Origin: a virus
DNA: 25,848 nucleotides
Direction: 5' to 3' (one strand)
Virus record (IMG/VR): IMGVR_UViG_3300025120_008508
Span: 1-25,848 of that record
Below the pieces are notes generated by a model, which saw nothing but the letters and a program-made list of their open reading frames with translations, made no database searches and was not told the origin of the DNA. The translations under genes were made by a program, and so were the position numbers. Below, one piece after another: positions 13,311-22,340 of this stretch; within the stretch, counting starts at the first letter, position 1; every line of letters begins with the position of its first letter.

Positions 13311-14657
13311 TTATGTTAAGATATTGTCTACGCGGAAGATTCTGTAGTACTGGTTTGTACGAACAGCTGCTAGACCGTCTGCAGGTGCTGCACCTACATA
13401 TGGGTTTGACGCCATGCCATACCGAGTTTTGAACCCGATACGTGGCTGGAAGTCATTCTCACCAACTGCACGGACCATAGTTAATGGTACGTATGGGCAA
13501 TAGAATACACCTGCGTCATATGGGTTTGAACCCTTATAACCTACAGTGATGTAATCTGTGCTTGCATATGGATCGATGTATACCCGAGTCCGACCGTTAA
13601 GAACACCAGCAAATGTATTGCCTGTGTCATCTACGTTCAAGTTTGTTGACAACGCAGGAGCGTAATCCAACATACCAGAAGCTGCAAGTGCTGTTGCAAC
13701 ATCAGACGAACAGATAACCATGTTACCTTTACCACGCCTGGTTTCTTTAGCAATTACGTTTGCTTCGCGGTCAAGTTGTACACCTAGACCTTTGAACTTC
13801 TCAGCGGACCAACGACCATCGGCATCGCTTGACAAGTTAAAGATACCTTTTACAGTTACGTTAGCTTGACGTGCACCAACCTTAGCTTGTGAGTTGATTG
13901 TACGAACAACCTCACGGTTAATTTCAGCCAAGATTTCTGTTGACAAGATATTTGCCAATTCTGTCTCTGCATCCAAACCATGAATTGCTTTCAAGTCTTG
14001 AGCTAACTCAAGTGTGTATTCTGCCTTCAAAGCACGTGACTTAGCTGTCACGGTTGACTTTTCGATGGTGAAACCCATCTCAGCAAATGCTTCACCTGTG
14101 CTACCCAAAGCTTCAGCTTCAGTTGTAGAGTATGCATCACCTGTTGTTGGTACATAGCTTGAACCTGAGTCAACAATTGAACCAGCACCGTCTGTATCAG
14201 CTACACCAGCAAGACCGGATGGTCCTTCTGATCCACCTGAAGAGGTTGCTGAGTCACCTGAGTAGTTGACGAGTGCTTCGTTAAACAACGCTTCAGTGTT
14301 TGTGTCTGCACCAGCTTTAGATGATTTGTAACGTGATTTCATTGCAAAGATCAGGCCTGTTGGACCTGACATTGGCTGAACACCACAAATGTCGTATGCC
14401 ATTAGGTTTGGCATTGAACGACGAACGAGTGAGATAAGGATTGGGTTCCAGTTGTCAGCATTACCTGTTGCAACAGTACCGGCTCCGGCAGCGTTAGCTG
14501 CTGTCTCTTGTAAACCTTGCTCACGCAGGGCTTTTTCTGTGTTCTCCAGAACAGCAGCTGTTACTGAACGCTTGTGGGCGTTTTCGATAGTACCAGCTGA
14601 TTCTTCGTTAAGTACTGGAGACCATTTCTCTACGAGACGATCATATGTTTGTTCCAT
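13311..14657 (-). CDS. 23: Major capsid protein gp23
   Basis: 448 aa, shorter than T4 gp23 (521 aa) but normal for marine relatives. It forms the hexamers of the prolate or isometric head. The N-terminus (MEQTYDRLVEKWSPVLN) is the scaffold-binding pro-region. A match to the gp21 cleavage rule (L/I-x-E) is LQE at 49-51, so the mature protein probably starts at Thr52. The HK97-type core includes WNPILISLVRRSMPNLMAYDICGVQPM and the C-terminal FKTRYGMASNPY segment typical of the family. A Gly/Ser-rich section (about 130-175) is probably the insertion loop. It is the last gene of the virion block and is closed by a strong terminator. Vertex gene 24, next in T4, is absent here. Confidence 0.97.
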   Translation of the reverse strand: MEQTYDRLVEKWSPVLNEESAGTIENAHKRSVTAAVLENTEKALREQGLQETAANAAGAGTVATGNADNWNPILISLVRRSMPNLMAYDICGVQPMSGPTGLIFAMKSRYKSSKAGADTNTEALFNEALVNYSGDSATSSGGSEGPSGLAGVADTDGAGSIVDSGSSYVPTTGDAYSTTEAEALGSTGEAFAEMGFTIEKSTVTAKSRALKAEYTLELAQDLKAIHGLDAETELANILSTEILAEINREVVRTINSQAKVGARQANVTVKGIFNLSSDADGRWSAEKFKGLGVQLDREANVIAKETRRGKGNMVICSSDVATALAASGMLDYAPALSTNLNVDDTGNTFAGVLNGRTRVYIDPYASTDYITVGYKGSNPYDAGVFYCPYVPLTMVRAVGENDFQPRIGFKTRYGMASNPYVGAAPADGLAAVRTNQYYRIFRVDNILT

Positions 14658-14669
14658 TTAAGGATCCCC

Positions 14670-14677
14670 TATTTCTA
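14670..14677 (-). promoter_or_regulatory. Degenerate late promoter before gp23
   Basis: TAGAAATA on the minus strand differs at one position from the late consensus TATAAATA. It lies 12 nt from the gp23 ATG and just past the gp22 stop. The short leader and mismatch make it uncertain. Confidence 0.35.
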
Positions 14678-14678
14678 G

Positions 14679-15626
14679 TTATGTTTTTATTGTTGAACGT
14701 AAAGCGTTGACATAATCTGCCATATTGCCAGATATTTCTACAGTGTCGTCTGCTGTATCATCTTCTGTTGCTTCTGCAATAGGTGATGTAGCAGTCTTAG
14801 CTGCAAAGTATGATTCTTTCAAAGTTGCAACTTTAGCTGCAAAATCTTCTTCAGATTCAAAGTCAATGCTCTCTGCGAGTTTGGTGAGCTTTTCCACTTG
14901 AGTGTCTGCTAGATCTTTAGACGCTTCTGCAATAATTGCACTGCGCTTATAACCATTTAGCTCTTCAGAAATGGACATGCTCTTGGCTACTGCTTCGTTG
15001 AACTGTTCTTCTAGTTCTTCGTTAGCAGTCGCTAGTTCGTCTACTAGGTCAACTTTGGACTCAGGAATTTCGATATAAGATTCAGTAAAGATGTCTTTCA
15101 ACTTCTCCATGAAACCTTCTGCAATCTCAGCACGTAGGCCTGATTGTATTGCTATCTTATTCTCTTCCATCCAACCTTCAACCACATAGTTGAGGTAGCT
15201 GTCAACTTTCTCTACAAGATCAGCTTTTGTTGTAGTAACTTCTTCTGCTAATTGCTCAGCATATTCAGTTTCTAAACGATTGATCTCTTCAGAAAGTTTG
15301 GATTTAACCGCTGCTTCAAAGATTACTGCTGTTTTGGCTTTAAACTCATCAGAGAGAGTAGCCTCAGATTCCACCAGAGCGTCAAGGTCTTCACTAAAGT
15401 CCCCATCAATCTGTACATCTTCTGCCTTCATTGCTGCTGGTGCAGCAGGTGCTTTTTGCATTGGTTCGCTGGAACCCTTGTCACCTTTACGCTTCTTAGC
15501 GACAGGTGCTTTTTTCTCAGCTGCATCAACAGATGCTACTGATTGAGCCTCAGCATTTTTTGGATCGTGAGCTTCTTCGATTTCCTCGTCGAGCTCTACA
15601 TCCTGGTCTTCTACTTGATCAGTCAT
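14679..15626 (-). CDS. 22: Prohead core scaffolding protein gp22
   Basis: 315 aa, above T4 gp22 (269 aa). It is the main internal scaffold on which gp23 assembles, and it is later cut to peptides by gp21. The sequence is strongly acidic and helical throughout. It has an Ala/Lys/Pro-rich linker near residues 35-70 (KKAPVAKKRKGDKG) and long coiled-coil segments such as ELATANEELEEQFNEAVAKS. Several L/I-x-E sites suit cleavage by gp21. It lies directly between gp21 and gp23 as in T4. Confidence 0.93.
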   Translation of the reverse strand: MTDQVEDQDVELDEEIEEAHDPKNAEAQSVASVDAAEKKAPVAKKRKGDKGSSEPMQKAPAAPAAMKAEDVQIDGDFSEDLDALVESEATLSDEFKAKTAVIFEAAVKSKLSEEINRLETEYAEQLAEEVTTTKADLVEKVDSYLNYVVEGWMEENKIAIQSGLRAEIAEGFMEKLKDIFTESYIEIPESKVDLVDELATANEELEEQFNEAVAKSMSISEELNGYKRSAIIAEASKDLADTQVEKLTKLAESIDFESEEDFAAKVATLKESYFAAKTATSPIAEATEDDTADDTVEISGNMADYVNALRSTIKT

Positions 15627-15639
15627 GTTTGACTCCTTA

Positions 15640-16293
15640 TTAAGATTTCATTAACGAGAGGAAATTTTTGAACTCACGTACTTGCGTTTCGTATAGATCC
15701 GCACGCGGCGCACGTTTAATTTCAGTCTCTATTTTTTCAATTTCTCGAGCTTCAATGATGCCATTATTCCAGACCCAGTCTACACCTTCCATTATTCCAT
15801 TAACAAAAGCGTTTGGCGCAGAAGGATCTTGTACGATATCAACCGTATTAAGCATAAAATCATCCTTGACGTACATAGTACCGTTACGTTGCTCGAGGCT
15901 ACCCATACCACGAGTTGAGACACCTAGTTGAACACCACCCTCAAGCAAACCTTTAACAATATTGCCCATTGGAGTATCCAAGATTCGTGCCTTCCCCATA
16001 ACATCATTTCCCTCAAAATTGAGGTCCGTGATCATATGGGAAACTTTATCCAAGTTTACAGTTGGTCCTTCTGGGTGATTTAATTCACCGACCGCTCTGT
16101 TCTTGGAAACTTGTTCATCGACATATTTATTAACAGCAGATTCCATAATCGCCTTTGGATAAACACGTCCATTTCTATTCTTTGACTCAGCTTGCATGAA
16201 GACGCCCTCAATGACATGGGTCTTTGATCCATCTTCTTTCTTCTCAACAATGCACTGAACATCTGTTTCAGTATATTCTGTAATCAGCTTCAT
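15640..16293 (-). CDS. 21: Prohead maturation protease gp21
   Basis: 217 aa, matching T4 gp21 (212 aa). This serine protease of the herpesvirus-assemblin-like family cuts gp22, gp23 and core proteins during head maturation. The pattern ESKNRNGRVYP (36-46) opens the protease domain. GELNHP (69-74) carries the catalytic His73, and GVSTRGMG (124-131) the catalytic Ser126. VDIVQDPSAPNAFV completes the conserved core. The start is 3 nt past the stop of the gp68-like gene. Confidence 0.96.
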   Translation of the reverse strand: MKLITEYTETDVQCIVEKKEDGSKTHVIEGVFMQAESKNRNGRVYPKAIMESAVNKYVDEQVSKNRAVGELNHPEGPTVNLDKVSHMITDLNFEGNDVMGKARILDTPMGNIVKGLLEGGVQLGVSTRGMGSLEQRNGTMYVKDDFMLNTVDIVQDPSAPNAFVNGIMEGVDWVWNNGIIEAREIEKIETEIKRAPRADLYETQVREFKNFLSLMKS

Positions 16294-16296
16294 CTG

Positions 16297-16512
16297 TTAT
16301 CCCTTGTACTGTTTAACAAACTCTTTTGCCATTCTTTCAGCTTCTCGCTGATTAACATAATGATCGAGTCTGTCACCATCAATATAAACAACAAACTTAT
16401 TCATTTCTTTATGTATCTTGACCGGTACTCGATTGATCTTCTTATTGAAGACCATCTGTCCTGTTGGCTTTCTACCAGCCAATTCTCTGATACTTTTAAA
16501 TACTTTTGTCAT
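16297..16512 (-). CDS. 68: Prohead core protein, gp68-like by position
   Basis: 71 aa, basic (KSIRELAGRKP, KKINRVPVKIHKE). It lies between a gp67-like gene and gp21, exactly where T4 has gene 68 (141 aa). The central VPVKIHKEMNKFVVYIDGDRLDHY looks like a small beta domain, followed by a helix (REAERMAKEFVKQY). A perfect late promoter lies 16 nt upstream. Assignment rests mainly on synteny; the sequence itself is too short and divergent to be sure. Confidence 0.65.
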   Translation of the reverse strand: MTKVFKSIRELAGRKPTGQMVFNKKINRVPVKIHKEMNKFVVYIDGDRLDHYVNQREAERMAKEFVKQYKG

Positions 16513-16527
16513 CTTTGTTCTAACTTC

Positions 16528-16535
16528 TATTTATA
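16528..16535 (-). promoter_or_regulatory. T4-type late promoter before gp68-like/gp21
   Basis: TATAAATA on the minus strand in the 68-nt gap after the gp67-like gene. It lies 15 nt before the ATG at 16512, enough for a very short leader. It would drive gp68-like, gp21, gp22 and gp23. Confidence 0.75.
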
Positions 16536-16580
16536 ATATTTTAAATTTAGGCTTATTTCTGAAACAATCTTAATAATATT

Positions 16581-16895
16581 TTATGCAGCTTCAGCTTCTT
16601 CTTCTTCAGCTTCTTGATCATCGTCAACTTCTTCAATAGCATCATCCAATTCTTCATCAGATATATCATCGTCATTTTCTTCAGCTTCAGCATCTGGTTC
16701 TTCTGCATTATTAAAAATAGCATCTGCTTGGCCAATTTTTTCTTGTTCAAGAGCATCATCCATTTTTGTTTTCATAAGCTCTGCAAAAGTTGGTGCTGCA
16801 CCTGCAAAGTCTTGATCTACTACACTATTAACAAGTTTGTCTGCTAATGATTGATTATCTACTATTTTATCATCTAAGTTATCTTCAATTTCCAT
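16581..16895 (-). CDS. 67: Prohead core protein gp67-like
   Basis: 104 aa (T4 gp67 is 80 aa). It begins MEIEDNLDDKIVDNQSLADK and ends in a long run of Glu, Asp and Ala (about residues 65-104), matching the acidic nature of gp67. Gp67 is a head-core component processed by gp21 and needed for correct capsid shape. AELMKTKMDDALEQEKIG looks helical. The encoding DNA is a GAA/GCT-rich low-complexity tract. It lies directly after portal gene 20, as in T4. Confidence 0.82.
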   Translation of the reverse strand: MEIEDNLDDKIVDNQSLADKLVNSVVDQDFAGAAPTFAELMKTKMDDALEQEKIGQADAIFNNAEEPDAEAEENDDDISDEELDDAIEEVDDDQEAEEEEAEAA

Positions 16896-16904
16896 TATTC
16901 ACTC

Positions 16905-18422
16905 CTATTGTTGTTGTTCATTATCATCATCTTCTATTTCACCACTAGCTTTTTCCTGAGCCATTTGGTCTTTCATCTCTTTAATATCATCATCGTCTAG
17001 TTGTAACACACTTTTCATTACATATTCTTTAGAGAAAAACTCACCAACGTATTGTTGCATAGTATCTAATGTTTGTAATCTATTTTGTAGTATTTCAGCA
17101 TCTTTTAATTCTGAGAAATGATTATCGCGAGAGAAGTCAACAATTATATCTGCTTGCCATTCTTTCCAATCATCTTCAGTAATTATAGATTTCATTATGA
17201 GTTGTTTTTTCAAAACTTCGGTAAACAACATTGCAAACCGAGTTCTTAAACGATCGATAAACTTTTGGAACTTAACTTCATCTCTGTTAATTTCAGTGGA
17301 CCGTCCAAGTGAAAATTGAGTTTCTTGCTCTAATCTATTGATGGGAACATTAAGGCTTCTGTATAATCTCTTTTGAAAATATACAATGTCATCAATCTGA
17401 CCTAAGTTTTCTCCACCAGGTAGTGTTGATATCTCTGTACCTCTACCACCTTCACGACGAGGTAGCCAGAAGTCTTCGAGCATTGACATATGCTTACGAT
17501 CATCTCTGATTTTACCAGTGTCTGCATCATATACAAGTTTATTACGGTAACGTGCCATAATGTCTTTCATATAGGTTTCGGCTTTACCTCTTGGTAAGTT
17601 GCCTACATCGATATAGAATATCCTACGTTCAGGAGCTCGAGCTAGACGATAAATTACTAGTGAGTCTTCCATCATACGCAATTGATTAATTGGCTTTAAT
17701 GCCTTATGTAAGTGAGATACAACTCTTTTGCGATCAACGTCTAACATTCCAGAAGTAACATAGCTCACAGAATCTGAAGATAACTTAATCCCTTGATTCA
17801 TTCCACCAGGCTTTTCTTGATAGATGTAAAACTCGTTTACATGTTCAACAAGACTAGCTCCAGTTCCTGGATCCTTTTTCTTTTTTACTTCTTTTACTTT
17901 ACGTATTTTTGTCGAGTCTACTGGACGAATCTCTTGAATACCAGCTTTTAAATTCTTTTCATCTACAACTAAATGATGATATATTCTTCCATCAATATAC
18001 CATCGTCTGAAAATGTCATGTCCCAATTCTGTAAATTGTAGCATTGAGCACACATTATCAAATTCTTCGGTCATTGTTTTCTTTAATTGATCACTGAGAC
18101 CTTCAACATGATCTAAGATCAATGATACAGGAGATTCATTCTCACTAGTAACAATTGATTCATTAACAATATCTTCAATTGCAGCATCCACTTCTGGATG
18201 AATAGCAACAGCTCTATACTGTTTAATATTTTGCATATTATCTTTTGCGTAGTCACCCTCACCTAGGTTAACATAAGTTCCATAGTGAGCACCCGCAGCG
18301 GTAACGTAACCTGCTCCATCCTGATCAACAGGAGGAACGATAGACTGCATTTTCTCTGCATTCTTATCTTTGGCACGTTTAATTTCAAACCCGAATAATC
18401 TAAGTCCGCTATCTTCAGCCAT
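16905..18422 (-). CDS. 20: Portal vertex protein gp20
   Basis: 505 aa (T4 gp20 is 524 aa). It forms the dodecameric ring through which DNA enters the head and which nucleates head assembly. Conserved T4-like portal segments include YRAVAIHPEVDAAIEDIVNE, the RWYIDGRIYHHLVVD stretch, APERRIFYIDVGNLPRGKAE and LPRREGGRGTEISTLPGG. The acidic Gln-rich tail (EDDDNEQQQ) follows a long C-terminal helix. The gene follows gp19 and a GC-rich hairpin, with its own late promoter at 18488-18495. Confidence 0.97.
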   Translation of the reverse strand: MAEDSGLRLFGFEIKRAKDKNAEKMQSIVPPVDQDGAGYVTAAGAHYGTYVNLGEGDYAKDNMQNIKQYRAVAIHPEVDAAIEDIVNESIVTSENESPVSLILDHVEGLSDQLKKTMTEEFDNVCSMLQFTELGHDIFRRWYIDGRIYHHLVVDEKNLKAGIQEIRPVDSTKIRKVKEVKKKKDPGTGASLVEHVNEFYIYQEKPGGMNQGIKLSSDSVSYVTSGMLDVDRKRVVSHLHKALKPINQLRMMEDSLVIYRLARAPERRIFYIDVGNLPRGKAETYMKDIMARYRNKLVYDADTGKIRDDRKHMSMLEDFWLPRREGGRGTEISTLPGGENLGQIDDIVYFQKRLYRSLNVPINRLEQETQFSLGRSTEINRDEVKFQKFIDRLRTRFAMLFTEVLKKQLIMKSIITEDDWKEWQADIIVDFSRDNHFSELKDAEILQNRLQTLDTMQQYVGEFFSKEYVMKSVLQLDDDDIKEMKDQMAQEKASGEIEDDDNEQQQ

Positions 18423-18457
18423 TGTAATTCCTAAAATCTCGTTTTACAAGTAGTGTA

Positions 18458-18483
18458 AAGGGGCCACTTCACTGTGGCCCCTT
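18458..18483. terminator. Strong hairpin between gp19 and gp20
   Basis: AAGGGGCCAC (18458-18467), six-base loop, GTGGCCCCTT (18474-18483): a perfect 10-bp stem. No clean U-run follows on either strand, so it may be a partial terminator or an RNA-processing/stability element at the end of the abundant gp19 message. It lies just downstream of the late promoter for gp20, inside that leader. Confidence 0.65.
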
Positions 18484-18487
18484 ATAG

Positions 18488-18495
18488 TATTTATA
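18488..18495 (-). promoter_or_regulatory. T4-type late promoter for gp20
   Basis: TATAAATA on the minus strand, right after the gp19 stop and about 65 nt before the gp20 ATG. The resulting leader contains the 18458-18483 hairpin. Confidence 0.75.
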
Positions 18496-18500
18496 GTCGT

Positions 18501-19028
18501 TTAAGAAGTAGTTGCAGCATCCCAGTATTGCACTTGGAATTCAACAGAGAATCTCTCAATCTCATTTTCTAAGCCATAGCTCAGATCAATTGCTGTGAGA
18601 GCTGTTGGGAAACAACCTCTAAAGTTATAAGACTTTAATGTTGAGCCATCTTTGTCAATTTGATCAACAACTAGATCGGCTTCGTAATCAACAGGATTGG
18701 CTAAACCAGTATTTGCACTATGTGCATTCATACCGTTCATCCAACGCTCCATTGCATCGCGAACATTGAAGTCTGTATCGTTGATTATGGTTGGTGTCCA
18801 TACATCAAATGTACGATCACCTGCCATCTTCAACTGACGACCACGGAAAGGAACAATTATTGTACCCATAGTGGAAGCAGGCAACTGAGCTGCTTCACAC
18901 AAGAATGATGTTAATTCTACATCACCACCAGCATAACCTGGAAAGTTAATCGTAGCTTTAAAGAGGTTCGGTCTTGCACCACCACCACGTAACTTTGCTT
19001 TGAAATCATCGACGCCTAATATTGCCAT
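18501..19028 (-). CDS. 19: Tail tube protein gp19
   Basis: 175 aa (T4 gp19 is 163 aa). It stacks in hexameric rings to form the inner tail tube through which DNA passes. The N-terminus FKAKLRGGGARPNLFKATINFPGY, the VPFRGRQLKMAGDRTFDVWTPTIIND strand pair and the C-terminal FRGCFPTALTAIDLSYGLENEIERFSVEFQVQYW beta-strands are characteristic. It directly follows sheath gene 18 (13-nt gap). A paralogue with the same pattern lies at 11581-12129. Confidence 0.96.
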   Translation of the reverse strand: MAILGVDDFKAKLRGGGARPNLFKATINFPGYAGGDVELTSFLCEAAQLPASTMGTIIVPFRGRQLKMAGDRTFDVWTPTIINDTDFNVRDAMERWMNGMNAHSANTGLANPVDYEADLVVDQIDKDGSTLKSYNFRGCFPTALTAIDLSYGLENEIERFSVEFQVQYWDAATTS

Positions 19029-19041
19029 CTTCTATCTCCCC

Positions 19042-20658
19042 CTATACCTGTCTTCCGGCGACTTCTTCAAAGTCAACACCGGATCTAACTGCTACAAAGT
19101 TCAACGTGATAAAGTTAACAGAGCGCGCAGGCTTAATAAAGATATTAGCCACAAACTCGTTATTATCAACAATTGCAGATGTATTATTTGTCGCGTCGCA
19201 TACTACTCTAAAGTCAGTAATACCACGTCTACCTTTGATTTCTCTCAGGAATGGTCCTACAATATTAACAAATTCCGCTCTAGTAAACTCATCGTTAAGT
19301 TCGAACAATGTGTTTCTAGCTGCGAGAGCAATTGCTCTTTCAATCACGTTAAATAGACGACGAACGTTGATTCTATCAAACGCACTAGGTCTGTTCATGT
19401 GGGTCTTGTCACCATAAAGCAATACACCCTGACCAGGTAAATTTGCAATTGGATTAATACCCGCTTTGTATAATGTATCTCGTTCAGCTTTTGTTGGTGT
19501 GTATGATAGAGAAGTTATACCTAAGTAAGACCCTCTACGTGAACCAGCTGGTGAGAACCAAGGTGCTGCATTTGCATCTGAAGCAGCCATAATACCTGCT
19601 GTAGATGATGCTGCTGGAATAGTTACATATTTGTCACTATACTTGTTGTACACCTTTAAGTAGTTGTTGTCAACAAATAAATATGAGCTAAATGTGTATG
19701 CATTTGCGTCAGTAACACTTGCTGTTACTGGATTAGCATTTCCTACAACTGATGCTCTTGCTGGTGATGTTACAACAACACAATCTTTACGTGCTGCGGC
19801 AGTAGCTACCAGATCATTTACAACAGTAGCCTGATCGCCTGCTGTGACCATATTAGGTGCAATTAAGAAGTCTAGTTGCACTGTATCTTTATCTTCGAGC
19901 AAGTCATGACCTGCTGCAAGAGAAGATACTGTAGATATTGCTCCATTTAAACCACCTGCAAGTGATGTGGATCCTGTTGAATCCCATTCGGTTCCAACCT
20001 GATTAATCCAGATGTAATCAGAAGACCTATCGATAACAGTTTTTAAATAGTTGCTTGAACCATCCGCAAGTGTTGCGGTAGCACTAGTAGATACGAAAGG
20101 AAATCTTTCTAATACTGTTCCAGCAGTACCTGTTACTACTCCATTTTTATCCAACACTAGCATATGTCGCTCTGTGCCTGTAGGCGCGCCATCAAATTGT
20201 GCTTTGTATGATGCGACCCAAGTTGGCCAGTTAGTAGCGTCTGTCCAAACCAATTGCAATGAATTACCCATGTCTCCAGGGAATTTTGCATATAGTGGAC
20301 TTAGTCCTGAATCTGTGTATGTGTCCCATGCATCACGGTTTTTAATCAGTCTTGCTGAAGTTGCTGAATCACCAGCATTCCTAGCAGTGGCATCGGCCAC
20401 CCTGACTGTTTGTAATGCATTGGCGTATTTTAAGAAGTACGCTGCGCTTAAAAAGTCTACAGCAATACTATCGTTAGGTGCCCCAAATGTTTCTGCAAGC
20501 TCCGACTCGTTAGAGACTAGAGTTGCTTTTTCTACAGGACCCCAACGGAAGGCACCAGCAAATCCGCCAGTTGTTGACTGTACATTCGGCACACCGCCTG
20601 TAAGATCAACTTCTTTGACGACAATAGCTGGAGACTCTGATGGTGTACCAATTGCCAT
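19042..20658 (-). CDS. 18: Tail sheath protein gp18
   Basis: 538 aa, shorter than T4 gp18 (659 aa) and typical of marine relatives. It is the contractile sheath subunit. The N-terminus SPAIVVKEVDLTGGVPNVQSTTGG and the C-terminal domain (TFNVIERAIALAARNTLFELN-like helix, RGITDFRVVCDATNNT, SVNFITLNFVAV) are the conserved sheath-sheath contact parts. The outer protruding domain is the variable middle. A late promoter lies 65 nt upstream. A 226-aa frame on the opposite strand is a codon-bias shadow. Confidence 0.97.
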   Translation of the reverse strand: MAIGTPSESPAIVVKEVDLTGGVPNVQSTTGGFAGAFRWGPVEKATLVSNESELAETFGAPNDSIAVDFLSAAYFLKYANALQTVRVADATARNAGDSATSARLIKNRDAWDTYTDSGLSPLYAKFPGDMGNSLQLVWTDATNWPTWVASYKAQFDGAPTGTERHMLVLDKNGVVTGTAGTVLERFPFVSTSATATLADGSSNYLKTVIDRSSDYIWINQVGTEWDSTGSTSLAGGLNGAISTVSSLAAGHDLLEDKDTVQLDFLIAPNMVTAGDQATVVNDLVATAAARKDCVVVTSPARASVVGNANPVTASVTDANAYTFSSYLFVDNNYLKVYNKYSDKYVTIPAASSTAGIMAASDANAAPWFSPAGSRRGSYLGITSLSYTPTKAERDTLYKAGINPIANLPGQGVLLYGDKTHMNRPSAFDRINVRRLFNVIERAIALAARNTLFELNDEFTRAEFVNIVGPFLREIKGRRGITDFRVVCDATNNTSAIVDNNEFVANIFIKPARSVNFITLNFVAVRSGVDFEEVAGRQV

Positions 20659-20722
20659 GTTTTCGTTTCCTTTTCCAGTAATCGAATTATATGTTTATCA
20701 TAATACGGAATTCAATTACTTC

Positions 20723-20730
20723 TATTTATA
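20723..20730 (-). promoter_or_regulatory. T4-type late promoter for gp18-gp19
   Basis: TATAAATA on the minus strand in the 83-nt gap between gp17 and gp18, 65 nt before the gp18 ATG. A second weaker match, CTAAATA, overlaps the end of gp17 (20738-20744). Confidence 0.75.
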
Positions 20731-20741
20731 GTTTCCTATAT

Positions 20742-22340
20742 TTAGTATAATCCACCCCATTCTTCAAAATGTTTTTTTGTATTCCATTCATCACGTAGAT
20801 CTTCAGCTTCTACAGCTGCAATTCCATCATCGTGAAATCCAAAAGGTAGCATATCATCTTCTATTTGTTTCATTTGTTGGTTAAATAACATTGTTCTTAT
20901 ATCAACATCTGTTAATTGTTTAAAGTAGTCACCAGTAGCAAAGTATCCAAACATCACTAAGTTCATCATTAGATCATCATGATTACCATCACTTGCTTCA
21001 TACGATTGACCTCTAGCAGTAAACGTACTGCATTCTAAAATTGTATTTTCATCTACAATATCTAATTTTTTTTCTTCTAATAGATCTTTAATGCCTGAAC
21101 AACCAATACGTTTTATCTTCTTATTCATTTCTACACCTAGTCTATTAGATTTAACTGTAGACTCGACAAATAAATTTTCATACTCTAACTCATGATAAAG
21201 ACCATTACATACTAACGTACCTTGATCGTTTGACTCTACAACTACCCATGATTCGTTGTAGACTTTTGCGTACTTATATATAATATTAGGGAAGAGTAAT
21301 GGAGAGATAAGGTTATTGCGATACACGGCCACCTGTTTAAATGGGCGAGTGCTAATATCGATTACATTAAAAGTAGAATAGTCCTGTCCTCTTCCTTTTG
21401 AAACGTCTACTGTCATCACGTATTGATGATCTTTTTCTGGTTCTTCATAGATCCAGACGCTATTTCCTTCAATCAATCGCATGGGTGGTTTTGCTCTGAA
21501 GCTCATTAAAGTTTCAGCATTTATAAGAGTGTCTCCTGTCCCAAAAAACGTATTTCCAAATTCTTGATCAAATTGCAATTGGCTTGTGTTTGCAATAGTT
21601 TGGACCTTCCAAACATCATCACGTCCTGGAACGTCCCACCAATCAACTCTAAAATGTTTAAACTCATTGACCTTTTGAACAGCACCTTCCCAAATTTTGT
21701 GAAATTGATTACCAATACCATTAGCTGTACTTGTGATTATAACTTTAGTATCTTTACCAGATGAGATAACAGGATATGTAGATGTATAGAATTCTGCAGC
21801 CTTTTCAACAAAAGCAAACTCATCTAAGTATAATAGATTAACAGACATACCACGAATAGATGATCCTGACGTAGCAGCAGATACTATACGACTATTATTA
21901 CTAAAATCAATTGATCTTTTGTTGAGAGCTTTACAACCTGGCTGTAGGAAAAACGGAAGATTCTCTAACATAAGAGTTACACGGCCTAGCATCTCTTGCG
22001 CTGTAGCACCTTTGTTGGCTAAAATAGCGACTACTTTTTCAGGATGAAAAACAGCGTACCATAAAATATAAGCAACAGAACTAATAGACTTCCCTGACTG
22101 CCGGCAAGCAAGAACGATAGTAAATCTGTTAGATGTGAAGTGTTCAAACATATCCTCCTGATATTCATATAGTTCAAAAGGTACTAGACCTTTATCTAAA
22201 TGAATAATCTTACAATAAGTTGATGCAAAATATCCAGGGTCTTTTAAACACTTGGAGTATTCTATTACTTCTTGTTTGGTAAAATTATGTACAACACCGT
22301 CTCGTTTGATATTAGCGTTACCGAGATATGTTTCATTCAT
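20742..22340 (-). CDS. 17: Terminase large subunit gp17
   Basis: 532 aa from the ATG at 22338-22340. A longer frame from a TTG at 22364 exists, but MNETYLGNANIK is the usual start in relatives and overlaps gp16 by only 8 nt. Gp17 is the DNA-packaging motor and headful nuclease. ATPase: Walker A CRQSGKS (79-85), Walker B LLYLDEF (169-175), and coupling motif TSTANG. RNase H-like nuclease: TVDVSKGRGQDYS with Asp312 (and Asp320), VVESNDQG with Glu369, and DGNHDDLMMN with Asp455/456, corresponding to the T4 catalytic triad. All motifs are intact. Confidence 0.97.
   Translation of the reverse strand: MNETYLGNANIKRDGVVHNFTKQEVIEYSKCLKDPGYFASTYCKIIHLDKGLVPFELYEYQEDMFEHFTSNRFTIVLACRQSGKSISSVAYILWYAVFHPEKVVAILANKGATAQEMLGRVTLMLENLPFFLQPGCKALNKRSIDFSNNSRIVSAATSGSSIRGMSVNLLYLDEFAFVEKAAEFYTSTYPVISSGKDTKVIITSTANGIGNQFHKIWEGAVQKVNEFKHFRVDWWDVPGRDDVWKVQTIANTSQLQFDQEFGNTFFGTGDTLINAETLMSFRAKPPMRLIEGNSVWIYEEPEKDHQYVMTVDVSKGRGQDYSTFNVIDISTRPFKQVAVYRNNLISPLLFPNIIYKYAKVYNESWVVVESNDQGTLVCNGLYHELEYENLFVESTVKSNRLGVEMNKKIKRIGCSGIKDLLEEKKLDIVDENTILECSTFTARGQSYEASDGNHDDLMMNLVMFGYFATGDYFKQLTDVDIRTMLFNQQMKQIEDDMLPFGFHDDGIAAVEAEDLRDEWNTKKHFEEWGGLY

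Noticed and set aside
16553-16759. 68-aa Lys/Met/Leu-rich frame over the gp67-like gene
   Set aside because: Out-of-frame reading of the GAA/GCT-rich acidic tract.
20051-20731. 226-aa plus-strand frame opposite gp18
   Set aside because: Antisense shadow of the sheath gene: low-complexity Ser/Val/Ala composition, no plus-strand promoter or ribosome site.
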